A stretch of DNA of 64,000 bases, from positions 1 through 64,000 of the forward strand of contig NZ_PZJX01000052.1 of assembly GCF_003034915.1 (NCBI RefSeq). The letters are read 5' to 3'. The translations under genes were made by a program, and so were the position numbers. Shown here in pieces: positions 1 through 8,796 of the stretch. The DNA comes from Mesorhizobium helmanticense (GTDB taxonomy: Bacteria > Pseudomonadota > Alphaproteobacteria > Rhizobiales > Rhizobiaceae). The notes beneath the pieces are model-generated. The model was not told the DNA's origin. It saw only the letters and a list, made by a program, of their open reading frames with translations, and made no database searches. Numbering within the stretch: the stretch's first letter is position 1; the number at the start of each line of letters is the position of its first letter.

Positions 1-95
1 CGGAGGCTCCGAAGAAGGAGTCGGCTGGCGGCGGCGGCATGCCTGGCGGCATGGGCGGCGGCGGCATGGGCGGCATGGGCGGCATGGATTTCTAA
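1..95 (+). CDS. groEL: GroEL chaperonin, C-terminal end (partial)
   Basis: Only the last 30 codons lie in the window, read from base 3. They encode the glycine-methionine repeat tail (GGM units ending in GGMDF) that closes nearly every bacterial GroEL. GroEL is the 60-kDa cytoplasmic folding chamber that works with GroES; the tail projects into the cavity. Rhizobia carry several groESL copies, and some belong to symbiosis regions under NifA control, but the promoter of this one is outside the window, so its regulation cannot be judged. A strong terminator follows 33 bases after the stop. The identification is very secure for so short a piece because of the tail composition. Confidence 0.93.
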   Translation, partial: EAPKKESAGGGGMPGGMGGGGMGGMGGMDF

Positions 96-127
96 TCCAG
101 GCCACCTGGCTTATTATGCATACGGAA

Positions 128-157
128 GGGGCGGCAGCGACGCCGCCCCCTTTTTTT
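128..157 (+). terminator. Rho-independent terminator of groEL
   Basis: An 8-bp perfect GC-rich stem (GGGGCGGC, 128-135, pairing with 142-149) with the six-base loop AGCGAC is followed by a run of seven T (151-157). It is the classic intrinsic terminator layout and lies directly after the groEL stop. Confidence 0.93.
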
Positions 158-202
158 GGGACGGAGCCGGTCGGAAAAGGTTTGGGCTCGCGTGATATTG
201 TA

Positions 203-340
203 GTGCGCGCGCCTCCACGGCCACACTACATCGTCGCAGTGGAGCTTTCGGGTGGCGAACTGAACAAACATGGCTTTGTGCGCGACTATCAAGACTTAGC
301 AGCGCTCAAGCCACTACATCGATGGCACGTTCGACCATGG
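203..340 (+). pseudogene. queD: queD relic (6-carboxytetrahydropterin synthase fragment)
   Basis: This stretch is clearly homologous at DNA level to the middle of the intact queD at 12432-12788. The encoded peptide reads HYIVAVELSGGEL followed by HGFVRDYQDLAALK, the same segment that in the intact gene begins at the zinc-binding HGHNY motif. Start, N-terminal third and C-terminal third are missing, the HGH motif is corrupted (PRPHY), and after the aligned segment the frame shifts. It is therefore debris of a second queD copy. Together with the fic, TPP-riboswitch and thiC remnants downstream it suggests that a que/fic/thi block once existed here in duplicate. Confidence 0.8.
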
Positions 341-637
341 CGGTCGGTTTCGATGTGCCTGATATGAGCGGCCGTGGAAGCCGCTCAAAGAATGATACCG
401 CAGTGCTGTTGCCAACGTCGGCGATTTCGATGATCGACTCCGCCTATGCCAGCTGTTCACGAGCTCTATCCGCGCTTGCCTGTTATGGAGCGAAAGCCTT
501 AGCGCGACTCGTGATTATTGCTATGGGCTAATCAGTCGGGAAGCTGCGCTTGCAATGACGGAGGGCCGGAACGATCTCGTCCGATCATCTGGCACAAGGT
601 GTGCTTATTAGTACGTTGCGAAGCTAGTAACTTAACC

Positions 638-2133
638 ATGAAGGGGGACGACGGTTTGACCGTGACACAGTCGCTGACGAGACGTCTCAAAAATCCCGAG
701 CTATTTGACGATCTGGCCGGTGTGCCTGGTCGGAAGGCGGAGCAATCCACGAGGCGTTTTTCGGTGTTCAATCCCTCAACGGGCGAGCTGTTGGCTGAAC
801 TTCCAGATATGGATGTCCGGGACGTTTCCAAGGCAATCGATAAGGCTGAAGCTGCGCAGGAACATTGGGCGGCGCTCACCGCGCGCGAGCACTCCGACAT
901 CTTATGGGAATGGCACCAACTGATCCTCGACCACAGCGAGGATCTTGCAGCCATTTTGACGGCTGAAATGGGTAAGCCGCTTGCAGAGGCGAAGTCTGAA
1001 ATCGCCCATGCCGCAGCCTACCTCCAATGGTATGCCGAGGAGGCCAATCGCATCTATGGCGAGACGATTTCGCCGCCTTCTAACGACAGGCGTATGCTGG
1101 TAATCAAACAGCCGATCGGTGTTGTCGGCGCCATTACTCCTTGGAATTTTCCCGCCTCGATGGTGGCTCGCAAGATTTCGCCTGCGCTTGCCGCCGGCTG
1201 CGCGATTGTTCTGAAACCCGCGGAGCAAACACCGCTTGTCGCGGGTGCTATGTTCACGCTTGCCCGGATGGCAGGTTTTCCCGATGGCGTTCTAAACTTG
1301 ATCTACGCATCGGAAGGCGATGCGGTTGGGCGTGAACTTTGCTCGAACCCGAAGGTCCGCAAGATCAGCTTCACTGGGTCGACCGAGGTCGGGCGGCTGC
1401 TCATGAGGGAGTGTTCGGATCAGATCAAAAGAACCAGCTTCGAACTTGGTGGTAACGCTCCTTTCATTGTTTTTGATGATGCAGAGACGTCGACGCTGCC
1501 GTCGATGGTGCGCTACAGGCAAAGTTTCGGAATGCAGGCCAGACCTGCGTTTCAGCCAATCGGCTTTACGTACAGTCCAGCGTGTATAATGAATTCTGCG
1601 ACAAATTCACCAAGCGCGTCAGTGCATTGCGCGTCGGTGACGGTTTCGAGCCAGAAGTTGCGATCGGTCCCCTGATCGATAAGTGCGCGCTTGCAAAGAT
1701 TGAAGATCATATTCGCGATGCTGTGCGGCAGGGTGGGAAGATCCGTTGCGGTGGCAACCGTATCGGCGAATCGGGAACCTTCTTCGAGCCCACGGTGATC
1801 ACCGACGTCGAAAGGACAATGCGGGTCGCTCAGGAAGAAACCTTCGGACCGCTGGCTCCCATAATCCGCTTCAACGATCCCGACCAGGTGGTGCGCGAGG
1901 CGAATGACACGATTTACGGTCTTGCAGCCTACTTCTACGCTTCCAATCTAAAGCGCGTGTGGCGCGTGGCTGAAGCCCTCGAATACGGAATGGTCGGCAT
2001 CAATACGGGACGCATGTCATCCGAGGCCGCACCCTTTGGCGGAATGAAGCAATCAGGGATCGGTCGTGAGGGGTCGCGCCACGGCCTCGAGGATTATCTC
2101 GAAATGAAGTACCTGTGCATGGGTGGGCTATAA
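638..2133 (+). pseudogene. gabD: NAD(P)-dependent succinate-semialdehyde dehydrogenase, frameshifted
   Basis: Full-length aldehyde dehydrogenase of the GabD type (about 498 codons if repaired; family about 480-495), which would oxidise succinate semialdehyde to succinate in GABA breakdown. The first reading frame (from ATG 638) carries the cofactor-binding PWNFP segment, FTGSTEVG and the catalytic glutamate in ELGG. Near base 1486 one base appears to be lost (GCAGAGACGTC where GCAGAGGACGTC would keep the frame). The rest, including the catalytic cysteine in GQTCVSANR and the C-terminal FGGMKQSGIGREG, continues in another frame up to the TAA at 2131-2133. Everything else is intact, so this is either a young pseudogene or a sequencing error. 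A truncated product from the first frame would lack the nucleophile. Confidence 0.85.
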
Positions 2134-2194
2134 TCCCACAGCATCTGCGTCCCATTGACTTCGCCCTGACAATCCGCCGCGGCCATCGATGGAA

Positions 2195-2475
2195 TGGTGG
2201 CCTTCGATCAAGGCCCAGCGTAAAACCTTGATGCTGTCATCCTTGCCTTCGGCCGCATTCACCGATCCCTGATTGACACGTGCTTGCCATGTACCGCTTC
2301 AATCCGCCGGGAGTGGTTTTTCCTGTCTCGGCCGCGATACTGGACCAGATCAACGAGCACAGGGGCGTGCTCGCCACCTGTCGAGCCGTGCTTGCAATAA
2401 GGAATTCGCCGCGCTGACCAATGACGAGGCACGGCGGATCGAGGCGATCTACGGGCAAACCTTTGGTGGCGGTTG
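2195..2475 (+). pseudogene. Fic-family protein relic, copy A
   Basis: Shares long near-identical stretches with the larger fic relic at 10691-11375. Examples are CCTTCGATCAAGGCCCAGCG, the segment encoding FNPPGVVFPVSAAILDQI, and the end encoding EFAALTNDEARRIEAIYG. Internal deletions have removed the HPFxDGNGR catalytic segment and the region before the C-terminus, and no continuous frame remains. Fic proteins transfer AMP or other nucleotide moieties to target proteins and often act as toxins. This copy cannot make one. It keeps one base pair context (CCGCCGGGAGTGG) that is damaged in copy B, so the two copies decayed independently from a common ancestor. Confidence 0.72.
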
Positions 2476-2670
2476 AAGGCGTGATCATCATAAGGATTGA
2501 TCTTTAGTCCGACGGCACGGCGGTGCCCTTAATCCGCCCATTGTTTCCGGACCTTGGTTTGTCGCCGACACATGCGCGAGCGTCCCTCGGGTTCGACCGG
2601 CCGCCGATGACCGCCGCGAGCCGAATGCGCTTAACAAGATGGCAGATCGTCCGCTCGATTTGACGCATTC

Positions 2671-2765
2671 ACTAGGGGAGTCCCGGCAAGGGGCTGAGAT
2701 ACTGCTGGCTTTCGCGGCGCAGTGACCCATTGAACCTGATTCAGTTCATACTGGCGTAGGGACGG
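2671..2765 (+). promoter_or_regulatory. TPP riboswitch (THI box), orphan second copy
   Basis: Nearly identical to the functional THI element at 13811-13905, including GGGGCTGAGATACTGCTGG, TTGAACCTGAT and ACTGGCGTAGGGAC, the conserved cores of the thiamine-pyrophosphate aptamer. Visible differences from the other copy are C-to-T at the position that starts the CCAG arm (now TCAG, giving a G-U pair) and ACCCG to ACCCA. A degraded promoter-like TTAACA lies upstream, where the intact copy has TTGACA. No complete gene follows, only a short thiC remnant, so the aptamer looks foldable but has nothing left to control. Confidence 0.88.
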
Positions 2766-2814
2766 TGCGAGCGTTGCGCGTCCCATGCCCGAAAACCTTG
2801 TAAGTAGGCAGGCC

Positions 2815-2890
2815 GAAGTGCCCGCCTCGCGGTGCGCAAAATCTCCGTCCATCCGACAGCCGGCGAGCCTTCGATCACAGTTCTACCGTC
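2815..2890 (+). pseudogene. thiC: thiC remnant behind the orphan riboswitch
   Basis: The DNA encodes VRKISVHPTAGEPSITV in one frame, matching MREISVHPTAGEPPVIV near residue 30 of the intact ThiC (gene at 14024-15859). The leader between riboswitch and coding part also resembles that of the intact copy, but the first codons are missing and homology stops after about 75 bases. It is a fragment that cannot give 4-amino-5-hydroxymethyl-2-methylpyrimidine phosphate synthase. Confidence 0.8.
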
Positions 2891-2918
2891 TGGTCGAATG
2901 GCGGCATCTTCTGAAGCC

Positions 2919-3602
2919 TTATTGCAGCCCTAGCTTCCTCTTCAGTTCCGCGTTCTCTGTGCGCAGGCGTTCCGCGAGCAGGCTCTTCAATCGCTTGTTT
3001 TCTTTCTCGAGGGCGACCAGGTCCTTCAGATCGTCACCATCGGATCTAGGCGCCGCGGCCTTCTTCCAGTGATAATAGGTCTGTTCCGATATACCCGCCT
3101 GCTTCACGGCGCTCTTGAGAGTGGTGCCGCCGCTGATCGACGTCTCGACCTGAGCGAGCATTTGGGCGCGCTCTTTTCCGGAGTAGACCTTCCGGGCGCT
3201 CCGCACGGCCGCTGCTGTTGCTGTTGCTTCCGCCGGGGACGCCGTATTGGCGCCATTCTTGCGACCAGGCTCAGTCTTGGCCTTCCGCGAAGGTGGGGTT
3301 TTCTTCTTCGTTTCAGGCGTCCTTCCTTTGGGAGCGTGTTCGGTTGCAGCTTCTACTGATTCAGCGTCTAGGGGATTTGCCATGAGATACTCCGCTCGGG
3401 GTTTGTGCGCGTGTTCAGCATCAAGGGCTATGACATTAGAGTCAATCAGCCGACGATTTGGCAGATCCATATCTTTGAGCTCCCTTGTTGTGTCGGCTAT
3501 AGCCGCGGAGAGATCGACATCGCTCCAGATGGAATGGCCCCGTTTTTGATAATTGCGCTTTTGTTTGACCTCCACAGTGAACGGTCGGGTCTGCCGCCTC
3601 AT
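2919..3602 (-). CDS. SyrB-like regulatory protein (transposase-type HTH plus coiled coil)
   Basis: A 227-residue basic protein. Residues about 1-60 form a conserved-looking N-terminal segment starting MRRQTRPFTVEVK. Residues about 85-135 are low-complexity, rich in K, T, A and P. Residues about 140-190 form a helix-turn-helix like that of IS3-type OrfA proteins (SGKERAQML and ISEQTYYHWKK). The last 35 residues are a leucine/glutamate coiled coil (ENKRLKSLLAERLRTENAEL) ending KRKLGLQ. This layout resembles rhizobial SyrB proteins, described in Sinorhizobium as negative regulators of syrM and so of nodulation genes. The assignment rests on remembered family architecture, not on an alignment. 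A good ribosome site (AAGGAAG) precedes the ATG at 3602. An orphan transposase OrfA-like protein is the main alternative. Confidence 0.6.
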   Translation of the reverse strand: MRRQTRPFTVEVKQKRNYQKRGHSIWSDVDLSAAIADTTRELKDMDLPNRRLIDSNVIALDAEHAHKPRAEYLMANPLDAESVEAATEHAPKGRTPETKKKTPPSRKAKTEPGRKNGANTASPAEATATAAAVRSARKVYSGKERAQMLAQVETSISGGTTLKSAVKQAGISEQTYYHWKKAAAPRSDGDDLKDLVALEKENKRLKSLLAERLRTENAELKRKLGLQ

Positions 3603-4170
3603 AGTTTCTTCCTTGTTAGAACGAATTGCACAGGAGGTCGCGGCTGACGATGACTGAACAACTGGCGCTTCCTCTGTTGCGCCGAGCTATATGGATGAGA
3701 TAGCCCGAGAGCAAGCGGCACTTGCGGTGTGCATTGACAAATGCTCGGGCCACGTCGCTGGCTGGCCGCAGCTTTGTTTTCATATCGATGCGTTTGCAGA
3801 GCTGGAACAGCGGCTCGCGCGTCGCAACGCCATCGAGCACGTTTTGAAGGGGTGGATTTGAAGGCATCCGGTTTCTGCTGGGCGCACGCCAGCGGCTCGC
3901 GGAATATTGTCCGCGATGGCTCACGTGGTTGCGAGCTTGTCAGCGAATCTAAAGCGGGGGTAGGGGGTACATGTAACGACACATCACGACACAGTCGGCT
4001 AGTCGAGCGTCTGATCGACGTGGCCGGCAAGGCGGGTCATGCTGTCGTGACGTAAGTGGGCGTCGCCGGGTCAGGTTTTCATTTAGCGTTTCAATTGAAT
4101 TTCGGAAATGAAAGTCCCCTAGCTTTCCAGTTGGATAGGCCTCGCCGGAAGTCATGATCGTCTCGTCCCA
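3603..4170. other. Gene-free interval upstream of the SyrB-like gene
   Basis: About 570 bases without a gene I can defend. Both strands contain short open frames, but none has a recognisable domain, a good ribosome site or a bias that sets it apart. The piece nearest 3603 must hold the promoter of the SyrB-like gene. No nod box, NifA site or repeat was recognised. Confidence 0.5.
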
Positions 4171-4206
4171 GTGAAGGTCGCAATCATTCGTGATTGCGAC
4201 CTTCAC
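4171..4206 (-). terminator. Perfect 16-bp hairpin behind the peroxidase gene
   Basis: GTGAAGGTCGCAATCA (4171-4186) pairs perfectly with 4191-4206 around a TTCG tetraloop. It begins 18 bases beyond the stop of the minus-strand peroxidase gene, the expected place for a transcript end. There is no T-run on either side, so it may act as a 3' stabilising or Rho-related element instead of a classical terminator. Confidence 0.65.
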
Positions 4207-4223
4207 TAGCCAGCTCCGGCCAA

Positions 4224-5276
4224 TCATTGCGGGAGGATATGCAATACAGGTCGAGGCGTTGTCGGCGTTTCGGCGGGTAAGACGGGATAGGCGACCTCCG
4301 GTACTTTTCCGGTCAGCGAATTAAGGAAGGCAACGAGCAGGTCGACTTCTTTTTCCGTCAATTCTTGGCCGAGCTGGGTGGTCCCCATAATGGCGACGGC
4401 CTGTTTCAGATCCCAAACCTTGCCCGAATGAAAGTATGGCGCGGTGAGTGCTACGTTGCGCAACGGCGCCACGCGGAAAACATAGGAATCGTCGGCTTCA
4501 TGGGTCACGGCAAATCGGCCCTTGTCGTTTTCCGGCAGGACATCGGTGTTGGGCTTTTCAACGAGGCCGAATGGGGAATAGCCCTCCCCACCCACGTTGA
4601 TACCGCCGTGGCAGGACGAGCAGCCTTTGTCCATGAAAAGCGTCAGGCCCTGTTTCTGTTCGGAAGTCATAGCGGCGTCATCGCCGTTGAGGAAGGCATC
4701 GAAGGGCGCCGGTGTGACCAGTGTCGCCTCAAAGGCTTCGATTGCCTTGGCGACGTTTTCGAAGGTGACGCGATCGGCTTCGCCCGGGAAAGCTGAATTG
4801 AACCACTCGACATATTGCGGCATCGACTTGAGCGTGGCGATGAGTTGACCTGGTGTGTTGGCCATTTCGTCAGCGGCTTGGATCGGTGCCTTGGCCTGAA
4901 CCTTCAGGTCTTCAGCACGACCATCCCAGAACTGCGCTATGTTGAAGACAGCGTTCAGTACCGTCGGCGCGTTGCGCGGTCCCTTCTGCCAGCCATGGCC
5001 GATCGAGCTTTCATGATTGTCGTCGCCCCCCGTGGCCAAGTTGTGGCACGAATTGCACGACAAGACGCCTGACGCCGAGACGCGTGGATCGAAGAACATT
5101 GCCTTGCCCAGGGCTATCTTCTCCGGTGTGATCGGGTTGTTGGCGACTGTCGGCGTGATGGATGGTAGAGCCTTGAAGGTGGCCCGTGCTGTTTCTCTGA
5201 GGTATACGGGGATCGTTTGCGCAGCAAAAGCGATGGCCGGCAACGCGACAGCCACCGTAGTGAATAGGATTTTCAC
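4224..5276 (-). CDS. Di-haem cytochrome c peroxidase (CcpA/MauG family)
   Basis: A periplasmic peroxidase that reduces hydrogen peroxide to water with electrons from cytochrome c. Two c-type haem motifs, CNSCH in the N-terminal half and CSSCH in the C-terminal half, mark the two haem domains, and PYFHSG near the C-terminus is typical of the family. The length (350 residues) fits bacterial CCPs. The reading frame opens at an ATG at 5309, but a GTG at 5276 sits seven bases behind GGGAG and begins a clean signal peptide (KILFTTVAVALPAIAFA), so I prefer it. The gene stands alone, with a strong hairpin downstream. Microaerobic or oxidative-stress control would be usual, but I found no convincing FNR/FixK box upstream. 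Confidence 0.9.
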   Translation of the reverse strand: MKILFTTVAVALPAIAFAAQTIPVYLRETARATFKALPSITPTVANNPITPEKIALGKAMFFDPRVSASGVLSCNSCHNLATGGDDNHESSIGHGWQKGPRNAPTVLNAVFNIAQFWDGRAEDLKVQAKAPIQAADEMANTPGQLIATLKSMPQYVEWFNSAFPGEADRVTFENVAKAIEAFEATLVTPAPFDAFLNGDDAAMTSEQKQGLTLFMDKGCSSCHGGINVGGEGYSPFGLVEKPNTDVLPENDKGRFAVTHEADDSYVFRVAPLRNVALTAPYFHSGKVWDLKQAVAIMGTTQLGQELTEKEVDLLVAFLNSLTGKVPEVAYPVLPAETPTTPRPVLHILPQ

Positions 5277-6098
5277 AAGTGATCTCCCTGCGTTTTGCAC
5301 GGAAGCCATTGTTGATATGCGGTTCGTGAACGCCTTGCGCTAAAGGCGGCAATCCTCTTTGCATAAAATCGATTCTGACGCGGACCTGACATATTGTCTT
5401 CCTTCGTTGCATTGCGCGATGTCACCCACGATGAACGCCAGTCGGTATCTCCTGTCGCCTCTCGAGAAGCATCAAAAGTCGTGCCAACTGAGCAGAAGGA
5501 ACCTCCGGGGGATTTTCTGGTCATCATTCAATAGGTTGAAGGAATTCGCAGCAAAGCGCAGCCCTATTCCGGTGTCGCGGATCTGACAGCCAACAGTCGG
5601 GCTGAAACAGAGAGATGTTGGTCCCTCAGCGTCTTGTCCGATGGGCACCCGGCCTCCAGCATGGGCGGGAGGGGACCACACGGTATTAAAGCTCAAGATG
5701 AACGCCGCCGGCAAGCATCGCTAGACAGTCCCCGCAGATACTTTGACGCTGGTCCGCGAGCTGGTGCGCCTAGTGCCCGACCGCCAGATCGCGGCTCCTC
5801 AATCGCGCCGAAAGCCGACGGCGCGTTAAAGCGGCCGCGCAATCATCGATGTGAGCGTGATGACGGCGCTGCGCACTGTGTCGTCGAATTGTGGCCACTG
5901 GAGCAATCCTCGTAAAGCGAGCCAAGGTTCTTGATCTAAACGGCGGCGGCCGCCATATTAGCGTAGCGCCTCTCACACGTTCGAGAGTGATCGCATTTTT
6001 GGATGCCGCCGGCTCGGGCTGTTTCGGCATGCTATTTCAACATCGGCCGCCGCTTGTTTCGAGTTATCGAATGGCCGTTCTCTGCATTTGGAGGCAAA
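5277..6098. other. Gene-poor interval with a possible recombinase scrap
   Basis: About 820 bases without an intact gene. It must hold the peroxidase promoter at its left end and the leader of the small gene at 6099 at its right end. A possible serine-recombinase scrap (5735-5850) is listed separately. A lone TGT-N10-ACA motif at 5573-5588 has no matching sigma-54 promoter. Confidence 0.45.
5735..5850 (+). pseudogene. Possible serine-recombinase C-terminal fragment
   Basis: One frame reads LVRELVRLVPDRQIAAP followed by SRRKPTAR and a stop. This resembles the segment RELVRLVPDRQIAxLLNRAGKxTGRGN that follows the catalytic domain in many large serine recombinases of rhizobial mobile DNA. Both flanks are out of frame or unrelated. 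The evidence is a single short motif, so the call is tentative. If right, it is a trace of an integrated element. Confidence 0.35.
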
Positions 6099-6359
6099 AT
6101 GACCGCAACGCCTTTCGCGCTGCCCGAGGCAGTGCTTACCGCAATCTCAAACGGAAAACCCGTAATCCAGGCATGTCGGGAACATCTTGGCTATTCGACC
6201 GAGGACGTTGCCGTGACCAGCGGTCTGACAGTCGAGGAGGTCGGGCTGATCGAATCTGGCCATTGTTTCGACAAGGGCTATCGCGATCGGATCGCTCGGG
6301 CGCTTGGCTTGGCTGAGAGTATCTTCGATGAAATCTGGGGTATCCCGAACGCTGCCTGA
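6099..6359 (+). CDS. Small HTH-like protein, function unknown
   Basis: An 86-residue protein starting at ATG 6099, three bases behind a perfect GGAGG ribosome site. The middle part (STEDVAVTSGLTVEEVGLIESGHCFDKGYRDRIARALGL) has the spacing and pattern of an XRE-type helix-turn-helix: a turn after the first helix, the V-G-L-I-E-S-G element, then the closing helix with RIARALGL. It may be a small DNA-binding protein, but no partner gene or target can be named. It stands alone, between the recombinase scrap and an 8-bp inverted repeat. Confidence 0.65.
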   Translation: MTATPFALPEAVLTAISNGKPVIQACREHLGYSTEDVAVTSGLTVEEVGLIESGHCFDKGYRDRIARALGLAESIFDEIWGIPNAA

Positions 6360-6409
6360 CGTCGGCCTCTGAAGATTACCCGCCGCCTGCCAGGTCGGAT
6401 CAAAATCCC

Positions 6410-6429
6410 AAGGGTATATCAATACCCTT
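6410..6429. repeat. Perfect 8-bp inverted repeat
   Basis: AAGGGTAT (6410-6417), loop ATCA, then ATACCCTT (6422-6429). It lies 50 bases after the small HTH-like gene. It could be an operator or a weak hairpin; no T-run follows. Confidence 0.5.
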
Positions 6430-6717
6430 ACGGCGGCGGGGCGGTGGCAGAATTCTTATTTCTACGGAATCGATTCGCTCTGCGGAAGATCGGCCTCATG
6501 CTGGGCGACACGGATGTAACCTTGGCCCGCACGAGAGGCCAGATCTGTGGATAGAGAGAACCGGCTAGCCGGTTGATGGTACGAGGGCATGTGGACAAAA
6601 TATCCCTACCCGATGGTGGCGCCGAACTACGGCACAACGATCAGCGCTTGCGAAGTCGAGCGCTTAGACGAAAGATTTCGGCGAAACCATCCGAGGCCAT
6701 CAGGAAGGTTCGTCACG

Positions 6718-6891
6718 ATGAAAGCGATCCCTTGCCCGTTCTGCACAAGCTGCGAGGTTAGGCCATATGAGACGGACGAGGCGCGCGTTGTGATGAAATG
6801 CGAGGACTGCGGTGCATCGGGGCCGGTCTGCATCGACGAAGTCAACGCCGTCGAAAGCTGGAATTACCGTCCATCTGCCCAGCCCGAATAG
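6718..6891 (+). CDS. Lar-like zinc-ribbon protein (restriction-alleviation family fold)
   Basis: A 57-residue protein beginning MKAIPCPFCTSCEV, with a second knuckle CEDCGASGP and ending in NAVESWNYRP. The pattern CPFC, about 20 residues, CxxCGASGP, then A-W-N is that of Lar/Com-type zinc-ribbon proteins, which are carried by phages and mobile DNA and are thought to modulate restriction-modification. I chose ATG 6718, behind AGGAAGG, because the zinc ribbon starts at once. The frame stays open upstream to 6589, but that extension has no family character. Function in this genome is unknown. Confidence 0.62.
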   Translation: MKAIPCPFCTSCEVRPYETDEARVVMKCEDCGASGPVCIDEVNAVESWNYRPSAQPE

Positions 6892-7313
6892 GATTGTCCA
6901 CGTGGCATGGCGATAGCGATGCGCCTACGCCTAATGGCCCCGGTCCGTCACCGGCGCGCAGGAGCGTATTATCTTCGTCAGCCGGTGCCGCGTTTCTCTT
7001 CCGAGCCCCCGCCAGTCAGGCCCGGCGCATGCTGGCCTACCCCGTCAGAGTGCCAGGCCGCTCATCTCGCGCCTGCCGTACATGGCAACGAACCTTATCG
7101 CGCACCTGATCGAATGATATTGCCGATCACCTTCCGCAACTCGAGCGGCTGTAGCAGCGCATGCCGTTACATCGGATGCGCAAGTGTCGTCTGACAATCT
7201 CGCCGGAAAACTGCCGTCTCAACAATTCGGCCAGCCTGTCGTTGCGACATCGCTCACTAGCCATACTGATAAAACCTGTTCTGGTTTGCCTCGCCTTGCC
7301 TAGCCGCCGGTCG
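6892..7313. other. Gene-free interval
   Basis: Some 420 bases between the zinc-ribbon gene and the palindrome that follows noeJ. Short frames exist on both strands, but none shows a domain or a ribosome site. I see nothing recognisable here. Confidence 0.5.
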
Positions 7314-7385
7314 CCTGACAGCCCACATGCCGACGCAGGTTCGGTCTGCCAGCCACCGTAGGGCATGTGACGTGGGACTGTCAGG
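7314..7385 (-). terminator. noeJ: Long imperfect hairpin at the 3' end of noeJ
   Basis: CCTGACAGCCCACATGCC at the left is mirrored by GGCATGTGACGTGGGACTGTCAGG at the right, with a small bulge and a loop of about 28 bases. The right arm covers the noeJ stop codon (7381-7383). The position fits an RNA 3'-end structure of the noeK-noeJ transcript, but there is no T-run. Confidence 0.4.
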
Positions 7386-8796
7386 TTCGACCGTATACGT
7401 CCTCAAGCCGCACGATGTCATCTTCGCCGAGATACTCGCCGCTTTGGACCTCGATCATCACCAGTCCGATATTGCCGGGGTTTTCGAGCCGGTGTTTGTG
7501 GCCGCAAGGGATATAGGTGGATTGATTAGTGGTCAGGAGTAGCTCCTGGTCGCCGTTGAATATTTTTGCAGTGCCGCTGACCACGACCCAGTGCTCGGAG
7601 CGGTGATGGTGCATCTGCAGGCTCAAGCGTCCGCCCGGCTTCACCTCGATGCGCTTGATCTTGAAGCGCTCGCTTTCCTCCAGAACCGTGTAGGTGCCCC
7701 AGGGCCGGTGCACGGTACTGTGAAGCAAGTGCGCTTCATGTCCCGCAGCCTTGAGGCCCTCGAAGAGTTTCTTGACGTCCTGGACGCGATCGCGGGATGC
7801 AACAAGCAATGCATCGGGGGAATCCACGATCACCAGGTCGCTGATGCCGACAGTGCCGATGACGCGTTTGTCCGAGCTTATGTAACTGCCCACGGTGTCG
7901 ACCACATGGACATCGCCGCGAATCCTGTTGCCGCTCCCGTCAGCGGCGATCAGTTCGGCCATTGCGTTCCAAGATCCAATGTCGTTCCACCCCATTTCGC
8001 AGGGAACGACAGCGAGATTGTGGGTTTTTTCCATCACCGCATGGTCGAGTGAAATACGCGGCGCCATGGCGAAGTGCTCAGATGAGAGTTCGACGCTGGC
8101 AACATGTTCGCCGTGGCTGACGCGAGCGTTATCATAGCTATCGAGAACGGCATCGATCACCTGCGGGCAATGCGCAGCCATTTCGTCGAGCAAGACCTGC
8201 GCCTTGAAGCAGAAGATGCCGGCGTTCCAGAAGAAACGTTTGGACGCGACATAAGATTTGGCAGTCTCGGCGTTCGGTTTCTCGACGAACCGGACAACTT
8301 TCTCACCGTCGGCCTCGATGTAGCCGAATGCGGTGTCTGGCCTATCCGGGGTTATGCCCAAGGTTGCAATACGCCCCTGCTGCGCCTGTTCGATTGCCCG
8401 GTTCATGGCGGTTTGAAATGCGGGCAGATCACCAATCATATGGTCGGCGGGAAAAACACACAGAACAGCATCGGGACCCTGTGTTGCCTTGGCATGGACG
8501 GTTGCCGCAGCGACGGCGGCGGCGGTATCCCGACCCTCAGGCTCAAGCAGAAAGGTGCGTGGCAAAACAACGGAATCCAGCTCGTCGAAAACGTCTTTCG
8601 TAAGGAAGAGGTGCCCCGTGGACGTCACGGTAACAAGCTCCACGACATGCTGCATCGAAGCGGCGCGCAACACGGTGTGCTGGATGAGCGAAAGTCCATC
8701 CGCCACCTTGAGGAAAGGTTTGGGGTGCGATTGCCTTGAGGCGGGCCAGAGCCGCGAACCAGCTCCACCGCTGATGATGACCGGAACCACTTTCAT
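7381..8796 (-). CDS. noeJ: Mannose-1-phosphate guanylyltransferase / mannose-6-phosphate isomerase
   Basis: Bifunctional enzyme of 471 residues making GDP-mannose, with the type II PMI domain fused behind the nucleotidyltransferase. The N-terminal signature GGAGSRLWPASR and PKPF bind GTP, FVEKPN and FWNAGIF are transferase motifs, and the C-terminal cupin (residues about 355-465) carries HRPWGTY, KPGGRLSLQMHHHRSEHW and the metal-site HKHRLEN. In rhizobia whose Nod factor carries fucose, GDP-mannose feeds Gmd and NolK. The start ATG overlaps the noeK stop by four bases (ATGA), so the two genes are translationally coupled, and a nod box lies upstream of noeK. Without that context the gene would be called manC; the symbiotic symbol is an inference from the operon. 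Confidence 0.88.
   Translation of the reverse strand: MKVVPVIISGGAGSRLWPASRQSHPKPFLKVADGLSLIQHTVLRAASMQHVVELVTVTSTGHLFLTKDVFDELDSVVLPRTFLLEPEGRDTAAAVAAATVHAKATQGPDAVLCVFPADHMIGDLPAFQTAMNRAIEQAQQGRIATLGITPDRPDTAFGYIEADGEKVVRFVEKPNAETAKSYVASKRFFWNAGIFCFKAQVLLDEMAAHCPQVIDAVLDSYDNARVSHGEHVASVELSSEHFAMAPRISLDHAVMEKTHNLAVVPCEMGWNDIGSWNAMAELIAADGSGNRIRGDVHVVDTVGSYISSDKRVIGTVGISDLVIVDSPDALLVASRDRVQDVKKLFEGLKAAGHEAHLLHSTVHRPWGTYTVLEESERFKIKRIEVKPGGRLSLQMHHHRSEHWVVVSGTAKIFNGDQELLLTTNQSTYIPCGHKHRLENPGNIGLVMIEVQSGEYLGEDDIVRLEDVYGRT

Noticed and set aside
33..95. Short tandem repeat GGCGGCATG
   Set aside because: Explained by the normal Gly-Gly-Met tail of GroEL.
5573..5588. TGT-N10-ACA, the NifA upstream activator motif, before the peroxidase gene
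   Set aside because: No GG-N10-GC sigma-54 promoter could be placed between it and the gene; the motif is short enough to occur by chance.
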